Positions 46,654 to 55,129 of a DNA stretch of 64,000 bases are shown here, in pieces. The notes under the pieces are model-generated. The model was not told the origin of the DNA and ran no database searches. It was given only the letters and a program-made list of their open reading frames with translations. Made by a program: the position numbers and the translations under genes. Position 1 is the first letter of the stretch; every line of letters starts with the position of its first letter. The stretch covers positions 1,463,001 through 1,527,000 of the forward strand of contig NZ_JBGGGT010000002.1 of NCBI RefSeq assembly GCF_041276405.1, read 5' to 3'. The DNA is from Microvirga sp. TS319. GTDB lineage: Bacteria; Pseudomonadota; Alphaproteobacteria; Rhizobiales; Beijerinckiaceae.

Positions 46654-47973
46654 GCTCGCCTTGTCGCAGGCTTCGGTGCGCTTGGGCCAGCCGGCGTTCT
46701 TCTCGGCATAGTCCTTCGCGGCGCCATCGAGCTGGGCCTTCACGCGATCGGTCATCGGCTCGATGGGATCGGAGATTTTCACCCATTTCGCGCCGTCCCA
46801 TTCCTGCATGAAGGCGGGGCGATGGCCGTTGTGATCCGTGCAGGACAGAGCGAGCGGCTCGGTGAATCCTTCGAGGCCGAGTTCCTTCAGCCGGGCGGGA
46901 TCGAGCTTGATGTTCTCCATGCCGCGGCGCACGTCCTCGCCGGTCACGGCCTTCTTGCCCGTGAGCTTCTGGGCCATGGCGATGCCTTCGGCGATCAGCA
47001 GGGAATTGTAGACGCCGCGGTTGTAGAGAACTTCGCCGACCTTGTCCTTCGAAGCCTTGGACAGACCCTTGTCGATCACGTGCTTCTGGATGTCCTGCAG
47101 GGCGGGGAAATTCGCTCCTACCGCATGCCAGTTCAGCTCCTTGAAGCCTTTCGCGCCGGCGCCGCCGCTCTTCGCGTCGTCCTCGCTCGGCCACCAGACC
47201 GAGTAGAACTTGTCCATCGGATAGCCCGACCGGACCGCTTCCTTCACGGCCGCGCCGTTCATCGAGCCCCAACCCCACATGATCACATAGTCGGGACGGT
47301 CGCGGCGGGCGCTGAGCCATTGCGAGGATTGGTTCTGCATGTCCTGCGCGGCCACCGGATAGAGGGCGACCTCGAAGCCGATATCCTTGGCGAGTTCCTG
47401 CAGGAGCGGGATCGGCTCCTTGCCGAAGGCGGCGTCGAGATGAATGAAGCCGATCTTCTTGCCCTTCAGCTTCTCGAGCCCGCCTTCCTTCTCGCCGATG
47501 TACTTGATGATTATCGAGAGACCGTCCCAATAGGTGCTCGGCGGGTTGAAGACCCAGGGGAAGATGTCGCCGCGCGCCGAGGCCGAGAGGCCATAGGCCA
47601 TGGACAGGATCGGGATCTTGTCGACGGAGGCGCGCGGGATCAGCGGCAGGGTGATGCCCGTGGACCAGGGGTTGACGATGACCGGGTTCTTGCCCTTCAC
47701 CGCCTCGTAGCACTCGACACCCTTCTTGGTGTCGTAGCCGGTCTCGCATTCCTCCAGGACGAGCTTCACGCCGCCGATGCCGCCGTCGCGCTGGTTCAGC
47801 ATCTCGAGGTAATCGTGCATGCCGTCCGCGATGAAGGTGCCGGAGCCCGCGAACGCGCCCGTGCGGTAGGTGAAGAGGGGGACGTAGATCGAATCCTGCG
47901 CGAAGGCAGGCAGTGCCGTACCGGCGAGCACCGTCGCGGCGGCGAGTCCCAGGCTCAATGTGCGAAACGACAT
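46651..47973 (-). CDS. ABC transporter substrate-binding protein, Leu/Ile/Val-type
   Basis: A 440-residue periplasmic binding protein. The signal peptide is residues 1-25 (SLGLAAATVLAGTALPAFA). The type I periplasmic-binding fold has KLVLEECETGYDTKKGVECYEA in the N-lobe and a long C-terminal region. Proteins of this size in such clusters bind aromatic or aliphatic acids more often than amino acids. Gene order livG-livH-livM-binding protein-livF on the minus strand supports one operon. Confidence 0.9.
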   Translation of the reverse strand: MSFRTLSLGLAAATVLAGTALPAFAQDSIYVPLFTYRTGAFAGSGTFIADGMHDYLEMLNQRDGGIGGVKLVLEECETGYDTKKGVECYEAVKGKNPVIVNPWSTGITLPLIPRASVDKIPILSMAYGLSASARGDIFPWVFNPPSTYWDGLSIIIKYIGEKEGGLEKLKGKKIGFIHLDAAFGKEPIPLLQELAKDIGFEVALYPVAAQDMQNQSSQWLSARRDRPDYVIMWGWGSMNGAAVKEAVRSGYPMDKFYSVWWPSEDDAKSGGAGAKGFKELNWHAVGANFPALQDIQKHVIDKGLSKASKDKVGEVLYNRGVYNSLLIAEGIAMAQKLTGKKAVTGEDVRRGMENIKLDPARLKELGLEGFTEPLALSCTDHNGHRPAFMQEWDGAKWVKISDPIEPMTDRVKAQLDGAAKDYAEKNAGWPKRTEACDKAS

Positions 47974-48042
47974 TCTCGTTTCCTCCCGTTGTTGCTCCGG
48001 CTGAGCCGGATTGATGATCCCGTCTCCTTTTCGAGCGGGCCG

Positions 48043-49128
48043 TCAGTAGGGGAACGGCCAGACGAGGAGCTTCTGCTTGCCGATCTGCCAGAGCCGCGCG
48101 AGGCCGTGCGGTTCGACGATCAGGAAAAAGATGATGAGCGCGCCCGTGATCATGAAGCGCAGGTGCTCGATGGTGTCGGAACCCACCGAGAGGCCGAAGG
48201 GCGACATGAGGGCTGGTAGCGCCATGCCGAGCACGATCGGCATGATGAAGATGAGCGCGGCGCCGAAGAACGAGCCGATGAGGCTGCCCAGCCCCCCGAT
48301 GATCACCATGAACAGGATGAAGAAGGACTGATTGATGTTGAAGACGTCGTATTCCGCGCCGCCATACCAGAGGAAGACGAGGAGCGCGCCCGCGACGCCG
48401 CAGTAATAGGACGAGACCGCGAAGGCGAGGAGCTTGGTCTGGAGCGGCCGGATGCCCATGAGTTCCGCCGCTAGGTCCATGTCGCGGATTGCGATCCACA
48501 TGCGCCCGATGCGGCCATGGACCAGGTTTGAGGCGATCCAGGTGAGCAGGATCACGATGGTCAGGACCAGGAGGTAGCGCGTCTGCGACGTGGCGTTCGG
48601 CCCCATGATGGGAGTGCCGAAGAGGGTGCGCAGGGGCGCGTCGAGCGCGCCCGAGACGTTGTAGTTCACCAGCCACGGGATGCGGATGAAGCACCATTGC
48701 AGGAAGAACTGCGCCGCAAGGGTCGCGACCGCGAGGTAAAAGCCCTTGATGCGCAAGGAAGGCAGGCCGAAGAGCGCGCCGACGGCGGCGGAGAAGAAGC
48801 CCGAAACGAAGATCCAGACGATCACGTTCACGCCAGGAAACGCCGTCATCAGCTTGTAGCAGGCATAGGCCCCCACGCCCATGAAGGCGCCGGTTCCCAG
48901 CGAGAGCAGGCCCGTATAGCCCGTGAGGATGTTGAGGCCGATGGCGGCGAGCGAAAACACCAGGAACGGGATCATCACCGCCTGGAGCAGGAAGTCGCTC
49001 CCCAGGAAGGCGAGGGCATAGGCCGCCGCGATGATGAAGCCGAGGCCGATCCTGTCCTGGCGCAGGGGGAAGATCGCGGAATCGCTGACATAGGTCGTCT
49101 TGAACTGGCCTGCCTCGCGGTAGAACAC
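48043..49128 (-). CDS. livM: Branched-chain-type ABC permease (LivM)
   Basis: A 361-residue permease with about ten TM helices. The family block ILTGYTGLLSLGTGAFMGVGAY and the cytoplasmic-loop motif RIGRMWIAIRDMDLAAELMGI are present. The start is GTG 49128 with GGGAGA upstream. It follows livH by 12 bp. Confidence 0.92.
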   Translation of the reverse strand: MFYREAGQFKTTYVSDSAIFPLRQDRIGLGFIIAAAYALAFLGSDFLLQAVMIPFLVFSLAAIGLNILTGYTGLLSLGTGAFMGVGAYACYKLMTAFPGVNVIVWIFVSGFFSAAVGALFGLPSLRIKGFYLAVATLAAQFFLQWCFIRIPWLVNYNVSGALDAPLRTLFGTPIMGPNATSQTRYLLVLTIVILLTWIASNLVHGRIGRMWIAIRDMDLAAELMGIRPLQTKLLAFAVSSYYCGVAGALLVFLWYGGAEYDVFNINQSFFILFMVIIGGLGSLIGSFFGAALIFIMPIVLGMALPALMSPFGLSVGSDTIEHLRFMITGALIIFFLIVEPHGLARLWQIGKQKLLVWPFPY

Positions 49129-49140
49129 GTCGGCGTCTCC

Positions 49141-50097
49141 CTAAATGCGTTCGATGATCTTCTCGCCGAACAGCCCTTGCGGCCTATAGAGCAGGAAGAG
49201 GAGGGCGATGACATAGGCGAGCCAGGTCTCGATGCCGCCGCCGACCAGCGGCCCCCAGTAGAACTCGCCGAGCTTCTCGCCGACGCCGATGATGAGGCCG
49301 CCGATGATCGCTCCCGGAATGGACGTGAAGCCGCCCAGGATGAGCACCGGCAGGGCCTTCAGGGCGATGATCTGCAGCGAAAAGGACACGCCCGAGCGCG
49401 CGCCCCACATGATGCCGGCCACGAGGGCGACGAGCCCGGCCGCGAACCACACGATCACCCAGATCTGATTGAGCGAGATGCCGACGGACAGCGCGGCCTT
49501 GTGGCTGTCCGCCACCGCGCGCAGCGCCCGGCCGATGCGGGTCTTGGAGAAGAACACCGCGAGCAGGCCGATCATGAGCGAGGCGATTACGGCGGCGGCG
49601 ATGTCGAGATGCTGAAGCCGGATGGAGCCGCCCAGCATCCCGATTTCCGTCGTGCCCTGCGGCAGGAAGAGTGCGTCGGTGATCATCTCCCGCGGATTGC
49701 CGCCGAAGATGAGCTCGCCGAAGCCGATGAGAAAATAGGTGAGGCCGAAAGTCGCCATGAAGAGGATGATGTCGGGCTGGTTTACGAGGGGGCGCAGCAC
49801 CACGCGCTCGACCGCCATGGCGAGGACGAGCATCGCCAAGGCCGCGAGGACCAGCGCCAGGAGGGCCGGGATGCCCTTCTCGTAAAGGCCCACGAGGATC
49901 AGGGCGGCGAACACCACCATGATTCCCTGCGCGAAGTTGAACACGCCCGAGGCCTTGAAGATCAGCACGAAGCCGAGCGCGATGAGGGCGTAGAGCACGC
50001 CCGAGACGAGGCCTTCCCAGAGGGTCTGAAGCAGGAGGTCCGGCGCTTCTCCCATGAAGACGAAGGGCTCGACGAAAACCTTGTAGAGGATGTCCAT
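49141..50097 (-). CDS. livH: Branched-chain-type ABC permease (LivH)
   Basis: A 318-residue permease with about eight TM helices. LLQTLWEGLVSGVLYALIALG is the N-terminal signature, and RIGRALRAVADSHKAALSVGI is the coupling-helix region. It heterodimerises with LivM in the inner membrane. The start is ATG 50097, 10 bp after livG. Confidence 0.92.
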   Translation of the reverse strand: MDILYKVFVEPFVFMGEAPDLLLQTLWEGLVSGVLYALIALGFVLIFKASGVFNFAQGIMVVFAALILVGLYEKGIPALLALVLAALAMLVLAMAVERVVLRPLVNQPDIILFMATFGLTYFLIGFGELIFGGNPREMITDALFLPQGTTEIGMLGGSIRLQHLDIAAAVIASLMIGLLAVFFSKTRIGRALRAVADSHKAALSVGISLNQIWVIVWFAAGLVALVAGIMWGARSGVSFSLQIIALKALPVLILGGFTSIPGAIIGGLIIGVGEKLGEFYWGPLVGGGIETWLAYVIALLFLLYRPQGLFGEKIIERI

Positions 50098-50107
50098 CCG
50101 CTTCCCC

Positions 50108-50908
50108 TCAATGCGCCACGCCGAGATAGGCGTCGATCACGCGCTGGTCGCGCTTCACCTCGCCGGGCGTTCCGTCCGCGATCTTGCGGCCGTATTCCAG
50201 CACCACGACGCGGTCGGACAGGTCCATCACCACTCCCATGTCGTGCTCGATCAGGGCGATGGTCGTGCCGTATTGCTGGTTCACCTCCAGGATGAAACGC
50301 GACATGTCCTCCTTCTCCTCGAGGTTCATGCCGGCCATGGGCTCGTCGAGCAGCAAAAGGTCCGGCTCCATCGCGAGCGCGCGGCCGAGCTCCACGCGCT
50401 TCTGCAGGCCGTACGGAAGGCGGCCCACGGGCGTTCGGCGGATGTGCTGGATTTCGAGGAAATCGATGATCTCCTCCACGAAGCGGCGGTGCTCGATCTC
50501 CTCGGTCATGGCCGGGCCGTGACGGAAGAGCTGCCAGAAGAAACTCGACCGCATCTTGATGGAGCGTCCCGCCATGATGTTGTCGAGGGTCGACATGCTC
50601 TTGAAGAGCGCGACGTTCTGGAAGGTGCGGGCGATGCCGCCGCGCGCGGCCTCGTGTGGGCGCATCTTCGGACGTTTCACGCCCTTGAAGGTGATGCGGC
50701 CTTGCGTGGGATAATAGAAACCGTTGATGCAGTTGAGCATCGATGTCTTGCCGGCCCCGTTCGGGCCGATGATCGCGCGGATCTCGCTCTTGCGGATATC
50801 GAAGGAGACGTCCGTCAGGGCCTTCACGCCGCCGAAGCCGAGTGACACGTTCTCGACGGCGAGGAGCACATCCCCTTCGCTCAAGACCGGATGGTGTGGC
50901 GCCCTCAT
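50108..50908 (-). CDS. livG: Branched-chain-type ABC transporter ATP-binding protein (LivG)
   Basis: A 266-residue ABC ATPase. Walker A is GPNGAGKTS, the signature region is LPYGLQKRVELGRALA (degenerate), and Walker B is LLLLDEPMAGMN. IEHDMGVVMDLSDRVVVLEYG is the H-loop. The start overlaps the end of the upstream CoA ligase by 4 bp (ATGA), so translation is coupled and the CoA ligase belongs to the transporter operon. Confidence 0.93.
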   Translation of the reverse strand: MRAPHHPVLSEGDVLLAVENVSLGFGGVKALTDVSFDIRKSEIRAIIGPNGAGKTSMLNCINGFYYPTQGRITFKGVKRPKMRPHEAARGGIARTFQNVALFKSMSTLDNIMAGRSIKMRSSFFWQLFRHGPAMTEEIEHRRFVEEIIDFLEIQHIRRTPVGRLPYGLQKRVELGRALAMEPDLLLLDEPMAGMNLEEKEDMSRFILEVNQQYGTTIALIEHDMGVVMDLSDRVVVLEYGRKIADGTPGEVKRDQRVIDAYLGVAH

Positions 50909-52887
50909 TCCGCGGCCTCCGGCATTGTCGCTGTCTGCCGCACGGGATATCGCTCCATGTCCCTGATCTTCACGCGGGCGGAGATCGCACCCTTGCGCCC
51001 GTCCTCGAACGTGACCTCTGTGGAGATGTCGGCCTCGGGGGAGCCGTCGTAGAGCGCCTGGATCAGCGGCGCATAGCGCTCGGCGATGAAGCCGCGGCGC
51101 ACTTTCTGCGTGCGGGTCAGCTCACCGTCGTCGGCATCGAGCTCCTTGTGCAGGATGAGGAAGCGCTGGATCTGCGCGCCGCCCATGTGCGGCTCCGACG
51201 CCAGCGAGCGGTTCACCTCGTCCACGTGCTTCTCGATCATCTCGTAGATCCGGGGGTGGCCCGCCAGTTCCTGGTAGGATGCGTAGGTGACGCCGTTGCG
51301 CTCGGCCCAGTTGCTCACCGCCACGAGGTCGATGTTGACGAAGGCGGATACATAGTCCCTGCCGTCGCCGAAGCAGACCGCTTCCTTGATGTTGGGATAG
51401 AATTTGAGCTTGTTCTCGACGTATTTCGGCGGAAAGAGCGAGCCGTCGCGCATCTTTCCGACGTCCTTGGCGCGGTCGATGATCTTGAGATGTCCGCTGG
51501 CGTCGAAGAAGCCGGCATCGCCCGAATGAACGAAGCCGTCCGGCGTCTTGGTCTCGGCGGTCTTCTCGTCGTCCTTGTAATAGCCCAGGAACACGCCGGG
51601 AGAGCGGTAGAGCACCTCGCCGCTGTCGGCGATGCGGATTTCTACCTGCGGGGCCGGGCGGCCGACCGTGTCGGCGCGGATCTCGCCGTCAGGCTGCATG
51701 GTAATATAGACGGACGCTTCCGTCTGTCCGTAAAGCTGCTTCAGGTTCACGCCGATGGAGCGGTAGAAGCGGAAGATTTCCGGGCCGATGGCCTCGCCCG
51801 CCGTGTAGCCCACCTTCACGCGCGTCATGCCGAAGCGGTTGCGCAGGGGGGCATAGACGAGCGCGTCCCCGATCCGCCAGAGCAGGCGGTCCCACGCGCT
51901 CACGCCCGGTTCCTTGTTGAGAATGCGCTCGCCTACCTTGTTGGCGTGCCTTATGAAGAAGTGGAACATGCGCCGCTTGAGCGCGCTTGCATCCTCGATG
52001 CGCACCATGGTGAGCGTGAGGATGCTCTCGAACACGCGCGGCGGCGCGAAGACGTAAGTGGCGCCGACCTCGCGCCGGTCCTCGGCCACCGTCTCGGGGC
52101 TTTCGGGACAATTCACGCACAGTCCCGCCAGGAAAGCCTGCGCATAGGAGAAGATGTGGTCGCCCACCCATGCGATCGGCAGATAGGCCAGGATCTCGTC
52201 GGTCTCGTCGAGATGGTCGAACTCGCAGCCGATCCGGGCCGCCGCGATCACCGCGTCGGAGGTGAGCATCACGCCCTTCGGACGGCCGGTGGTGCCGGAG
52301 GTGTAGAGAATGATGGCGAGGTCCGAGCCCTTGCCCTCCTGCAGCGCGTGCTCGAGCTTCGCCGCTTCACCCGCATCGTTGAGCCGCGTCCGGCCTTCCT
52401 CGATCACGGATGCGATCGAATGCAGGCGGCCGTGATCGTAGTCGCGAAGGCCTTTTTCCTCGTCGTAGAGCACACGCTCCAGGCACGGCAGCTGGTCCGA
52501 GACCGCGAGAAGCTTGTCGACCTGCTCCTGGTCCTGGACCGCCGCGTGGGTCACCTCCGCATGAGCGAGCACATAGGCCATCTCGTCGGCGACGGAATCC
52601 GCGTAGACCGGGATCGGAATCGCGCCGAGCCACTGGGCGGCCGCGATGGTCCAGTAGAGGTGAGGGCGGTTATAGCCGATGACGGCGATCTTGCCGCCCC
52701 GCCGGAGGCCGAGCGCCTGAAGGCCGGAAGCGTAGGCGCGCACGATGCCGTGAACTTCGGCCCAGGTCCAGGATTGCCAGATGCCGAGATCCTTGTGACG
52801 GAACGCGGTCCGTTGAGGACGGATGCGCGCATTCCGCGCCAGCAGCTTGGGGAAAGTATCTTCGCGCGAGTCCGCAGCCGCCGTCAC
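50905..52887 (-). CDS. AMP-dependent long-chain acyl-CoA synthetase-like enzyme
   Basis: A 660-residue adenylate-forming ligase. The P-loop-like motif is LYTSGTTGRPKGV; QLYGQTEAS is the A5-type motif, and HSGDAGFFDASGHLKIIDRAKD covers A7-A8. The length and insertions fit the FACL/long-chain acyl-CoA synthetase group. It is first in the livGHM operon and presumably converts the imported acid to a CoA thioester, trapping it. The start is GTG 52887 with GGGAGGAG upstream. Confidence 0.9.
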   Translation of the reverse strand: MTAAADSREDTFPKLLARNARIRPQRTAFRHKDLGIWQSWTWAEVHGIVRAYASGLQALGLRRGGKIAVIGYNRPHLYWTIAAAQWLGAIPIPVYADSVADEMAYVLAHAEVTHAAVQDQEQVDKLLAVSDQLPCLERVLYDEEKGLRDYDHGRLHSIASVIEEGRTRLNDAGEAAKLEHALQEGKGSDLAIILYTSGTTGRPKGVMLTSDAVIAAARIGCEFDHLDETDEILAYLPIAWVGDHIFSYAQAFLAGLCVNCPESPETVAEDRREVGATYVFAPPRVFESILTLTMVRIEDASALKRRMFHFFIRHANKVGERILNKEPGVSAWDRLLWRIGDALVYAPLRNRFGMTRVKVGYTAGEAIGPEIFRFYRSIGVNLKQLYGQTEASVYITMQPDGEIRADTVGRPAPQVEIRIADSGEVLYRSPGVFLGYYKDDEKTAETKTPDGFVHSGDAGFFDASGHLKIIDRAKDVGKMRDGSLFPPKYVENKLKFYPNIKEAVCFGDGRDYVSAFVNIDLVAVSNWAERNGVTYASYQELAGHPRIYEMIEKHVDEVNRSLASEPHMGGAQIQRFLILHKELDADDGELTRTQKVRRGFIAERYAPLIQALYDGSPEADISTEVTFEDGRKGAISARVKIRDMERYPVRQTATMPEAAE

Positions 52888-53125
52888 CGACGTCTCCTCC
52901 CTGGACGCCGCACACCGAGCGGTGTGCGGGTTGGCCTCGTTTCCTCTGTCGCGCGGCTTGTCGAGCGCCGCGCTTTTATTGTCCGGTCTGTCGCCGGTTG
53001 CTCTTGACGAGCGCTATGAGAGGCATTGTGTCGCCACGCTTCGGTATCGGCAAGGGAGACCCACCCATACCATGGGCTAATATGCCTGCGCGCGCTTTCG
53101 AGGCAGGCGCGAGGTCGCCTCGGCA

Positions 53126-53329
53126 CTACGGCAAGGCCGTAAGAGCTGCGGGCTCGATCTCTTCCGCCGAGACCAGCCGTTCCGCCCCGACCGTATTCTT
53201 GATCCGGTAGAGAGGAATGCCTCGCTCTTCGGCGACCATACAGAGGATACAGTAGATCCGACGGTCCGCGTAGCCCGACGAGGGGCGGGTGACCCGGACA
53301 AGCTGGCCGACATGAAATGCATTCGTCAT
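53126..53329 (-). CDS. Small hypothetical protein
   Basis: A 67-residue protein, not recognised. It looks like a small beta-barrel (FHVGQLVRVTRP, RIYCILCMV, PLYRIKN) with a helical tail. ATG 53329 has AAGG at good spacing, whereas the in-frame ATG 53344 has AAGG directly against it. An 18-bp tandem repeat lies just upstream. Sequence style suggests a real, conserved small gene. Confidence 0.6.
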   Translation of the reverse strand: MTNAFHVGQLVRVTRPSSGYADRRIYCILCMVAEERGIPLYRIKNTVGAERLVSAEEIEPAALTALP

Positions 53330-53344
53330 CAGCGCCTTCACCAT

Positions 53345-53380
53345 CCTTCAAGACGCGAACTGCCTTCAAGACGCGAATTG
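53345..53380. repeat. Tandem 18-bp direct repeat upstream of the 67-residue gene
   Basis: CCTTCAAGACGCGAAYTG occurs twice without a gap (53345-53362, 53363-53380) with one mismatch. It sits 16-51 bp upstream of the gene's ATG, so it may be a double operator or a slipped duplication. Confidence 0.7.
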
Positions 53381-53972
53381 CACGGTTGCGAGAGACGAGG
53401 CCGTTCGGCGGCCCGATCGACATGCGTGCGATCCTGGATGAAGGATGAGGCCTACGGCAAAACGATGACGATCCCTTGTCCCATGGCGATTTTCGCATGG
53501 CACAGGAATTTTTCGGGTGGCCCAAGGGCCGGTTGGCCCGAGTGAAAGTGAACGGTCGGGCGGCAGGGAGGCCGATGGGACGCTGAGCCCTGTGCTGCGG
53601 CGGCGGAAAGGCGGCCTCCGGCACCAAAGGAAAGGCCGCGTCCGGATCGCGGATCCAGGAACGCGGCCTCTGCCGTGCAAGCCCCCCATGCACGGCAGTA
53701 TTCTTATGATGATGTCACTGGCTTGCTGGCGTGAGAACCGCCTCGGTCAGCGCGGATGTCTGTAACTCGGCAAAGGACGCGACTGAACTAGGGAAATATA
53801 CTTATAGCATCCTTGATTCTGGATGGAAACAGCTTTGTCAGGATTAAGTTCAATAAGATCAGCGCTGGAAGCTTGGCTTTATTCTTGTCGTTTCGCTCTA
53901 TCGTCTCGGATCGGGACATTTTCCGGAATTGAGCGCATTGTGATGGCAGGCGGATGAATGCGAGGAGCGTCC
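53381..53972. other. Gene-poor region with structured segment
   Basis: No convincing gene on either strand over about 590 bp. The notable content is the hairpin pair at 53634-53697. The right part (53760-53930) is AT-richer than its surroundings and otherwise featureless. Confidence 0.4.
53634..53697. other. Two consecutive hairpins, possible structured RNA or terminator
   Basis: GGCCGCGT (53634-53641) pairs with ACGCGGCC (53661-53668), with an inner GGATC-GCG-GATCC. Immediately after, TGCCGTGCA (53671-53679) pairs perfectly with TGCACGGCA (53689-53697) around a C-rich loop. No U-run follows. Confidence 0.45.
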
Positions 53973-54074
53973 ATGGACCGGGAACAACGCGCCAATGTCC
54001 TGACGGTCGCAGGCTTCGCGGTCGGCGTTCTGGCGCTGGGGGCCTTAATTACCGTGATGCTGGTCTTCGGCTGA
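53973..54074 (+). CDS. 33-residue single-TM microprotein
   Basis: A short ORF that opens MDREQRANVLTVAG and continues with one hydrophobic helix (about residues 9-32) to a C-terminal VFG. GAGGAG lies 7 nt before the ATG, the best ribosome site in the region. The form, a charged N-terminus and a single membrane span, is typical of bacterial membrane microproteins. No homologue is recognised; function unknown. Confidence 0.5.
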   Translation: MDREQRANVLTVAGFAVGVLALGALITVMLVFG

Positions 54075-54174
54075 GAGAGGCTTTCGCCTTCTTGATATTA
54101 CGTTGAGGAATGTGCATACGGCCAAGCTGTGTTAAGCAGACCTTTCCCATCGGGACACGGCGTCGGGGCGACAG

Positions 54175-54471
54175 ATGCGCTTTTTCTTGATTCTTGCAGG
54201 AGTGATCGGCTGCTCACTCGGGCCGGCGGTGGCGCAATCCTGGGGGGTCCGCGGCGACTGCCCGCCTTCCACGCATGCGAGCGGAGCCTTGTGCGTGAAG
54301 AATATACCGGATTCGCTTCGTAACAGGGGTGTCTGCCCGGCGGGCTACGCCAGTACGGCGGACGGAGCCTACTGCGTCCCGGCCTCGCGGCGGGACTGGG
54401 TGAGGGTCAAGGCAGACTGCCCGGCGGGGTTCAAGATGAGCTTCGGCGGAGAATTCTGCATCCAGGAATGA
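54175..54471 (+). CDS. Small secreted cysteine-rich protein
   Basis: A 98-residue exported protein. The signal peptide is about residues 1-20 (FFLILAGVIGCSLGPAVA). The mature part has three similar cysteine-bearing units: RGDCPPSTHASGALCV, GVCPAGYASTADGAYCV and ADCPAGFKMSFGGEFCI, each with the pattern C-P-x-G-x...G-x-x-C. These probably form three disulfides. Function unknown. The next gene is convergent, with one base between the two stops. Confidence 0.65.
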   Translation: MRFFLILAGVIGCSLGPAVAQSWGVRGDCPPSTHASGALCVKNIPDSLRNRGVCPAGYASTADGAYCVPASRRDWVRVKADCPAGFKMSFGGEFCIQE

Positions 54472-54472
54472 C

Positions 54473-54754
54473 CTACCGGCGCCACCTGCAGTCGGTCATC
54501 GGGACCGTCGTCTGGCTCCGATGGTTGTAATAGGCCTGCTCCGCCCGGCTGTAGCTCCAGGGCTCATCGTTGCAGTTGCGGCCGAAAGCCCCGAGGTCGT
54601 TTTCGAAAATGACCCATTTGAGCTGTGAGTTCGGGCACTGCCCCTCATATTGGAACGAGATGTTGCCGAGCCGGGGATAGCACCGCTGGGCATCGGCGAG
54701 AGCCGTGCCGGCGGTGGCGAGGATCAGAAACGAGAAAGCTGCGAGTTTCAGCAT
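54473..54754 (-). CDS. Small secreted protein
   Basis: A 93-residue protein with a signal peptide at residues 1-21 (LKLAAFSFLILATAGTALA). The mature domain has four cysteines (QRCYPRLG, GQCPNSQ, RNCNDEP, TDCRWRR) and aromatic residues typical of a small periplasmic or extracellular fold. ATG 54754 is chosen because it opens the signal peptide. No family is recognised. Confidence 0.6.
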   Translation of the reverse strand: MLKLAAFSFLILATAGTALADAQRCYPRLGNISFQYEGQCPNSQLKWVIFENDLGAFGRNCNDEPWSYSRAEQAYYNHRSQTTVPMTDCRWRR

Positions 54755-54959
54755 GTCGAACCCGTGCGGATGCGAAAGATGTCTGGGAGACCGCCGCCAC
54801 ACCGTCATGGAGAGCTTGGCCGTTCCGGACGCCTTCTAGCATTGAAATTACCTTGCGTCATGTGGGGCCCCGACCCGGCAGTTTCAGCCAGGCGGTTCGG
54901 CAAGGGAGAGGCAGCCCTGGAAGAGGGGCTCTTGTGCAGCGCAACAGATAGACAATCTT

Positions 54960-54987
54960 AAAGAAAAAGCGCCCCTTCGGGAGCGCT
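54960..54987 (-). terminator. Minus-strand terminator after the 35-residue ORF
   Basis: AGCGCCCC (54968-54975) and GGAGCGCT (54980-54987) form a stem with one mismatch and a TTCG loop; the complement of the A-run at 54961-54968 gives the U-tract on the minus strand. It lies 31 bp after the 35-residue ORF's stop. Confidence 0.75.
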
Positions 54988-55017
54988 TCGGGCCGTCGTA
55001 CTCGCCGGCTCGCCGCC

Positions 55018-55125
55018 CTAGTCCTCCCAGGACAGGTAGGGATAGCGGCGCTGGGCGATCTTGCGCTGCCTGAGAGCTTCGAACCAGCTCGCGCGCATCA
55101 GACGAAGGAAATTGATGATGATCAT
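55018..55125 (-). CDS. 35-residue arginine-rich small protein
   Basis: A short ORF opening MIIINFLRLMRASWFEAL and ending RRYPYLSWED. Seven arginines and one lysine give it a basic middle. GGAGGG lies 7 nt before the ATG and a terminator follows the stop, so the unit has all parts of a gene. The ribosome site is perfectly complementary to a segment 66 nt upstream in the leader. Its size and Arg content recall DUF1127-type RNA-binding small proteins, but I do not claim homology. Confidence 0.6.
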   Translation of the reverse strand: MIIINFLRLMRASWFEALRQRKIAQRRYPYLSWED

Positions 55126-55129
55126 GGGG

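Noticed and set aside
48697..53007. Two long plus-strand ORFs (48697-50295 and 50842-53007) opposite the liv genes and CoA ligase
   Set aside because: Both lie antisense to proteins with intact family motifs and show low-complexity acidic/basic composition.
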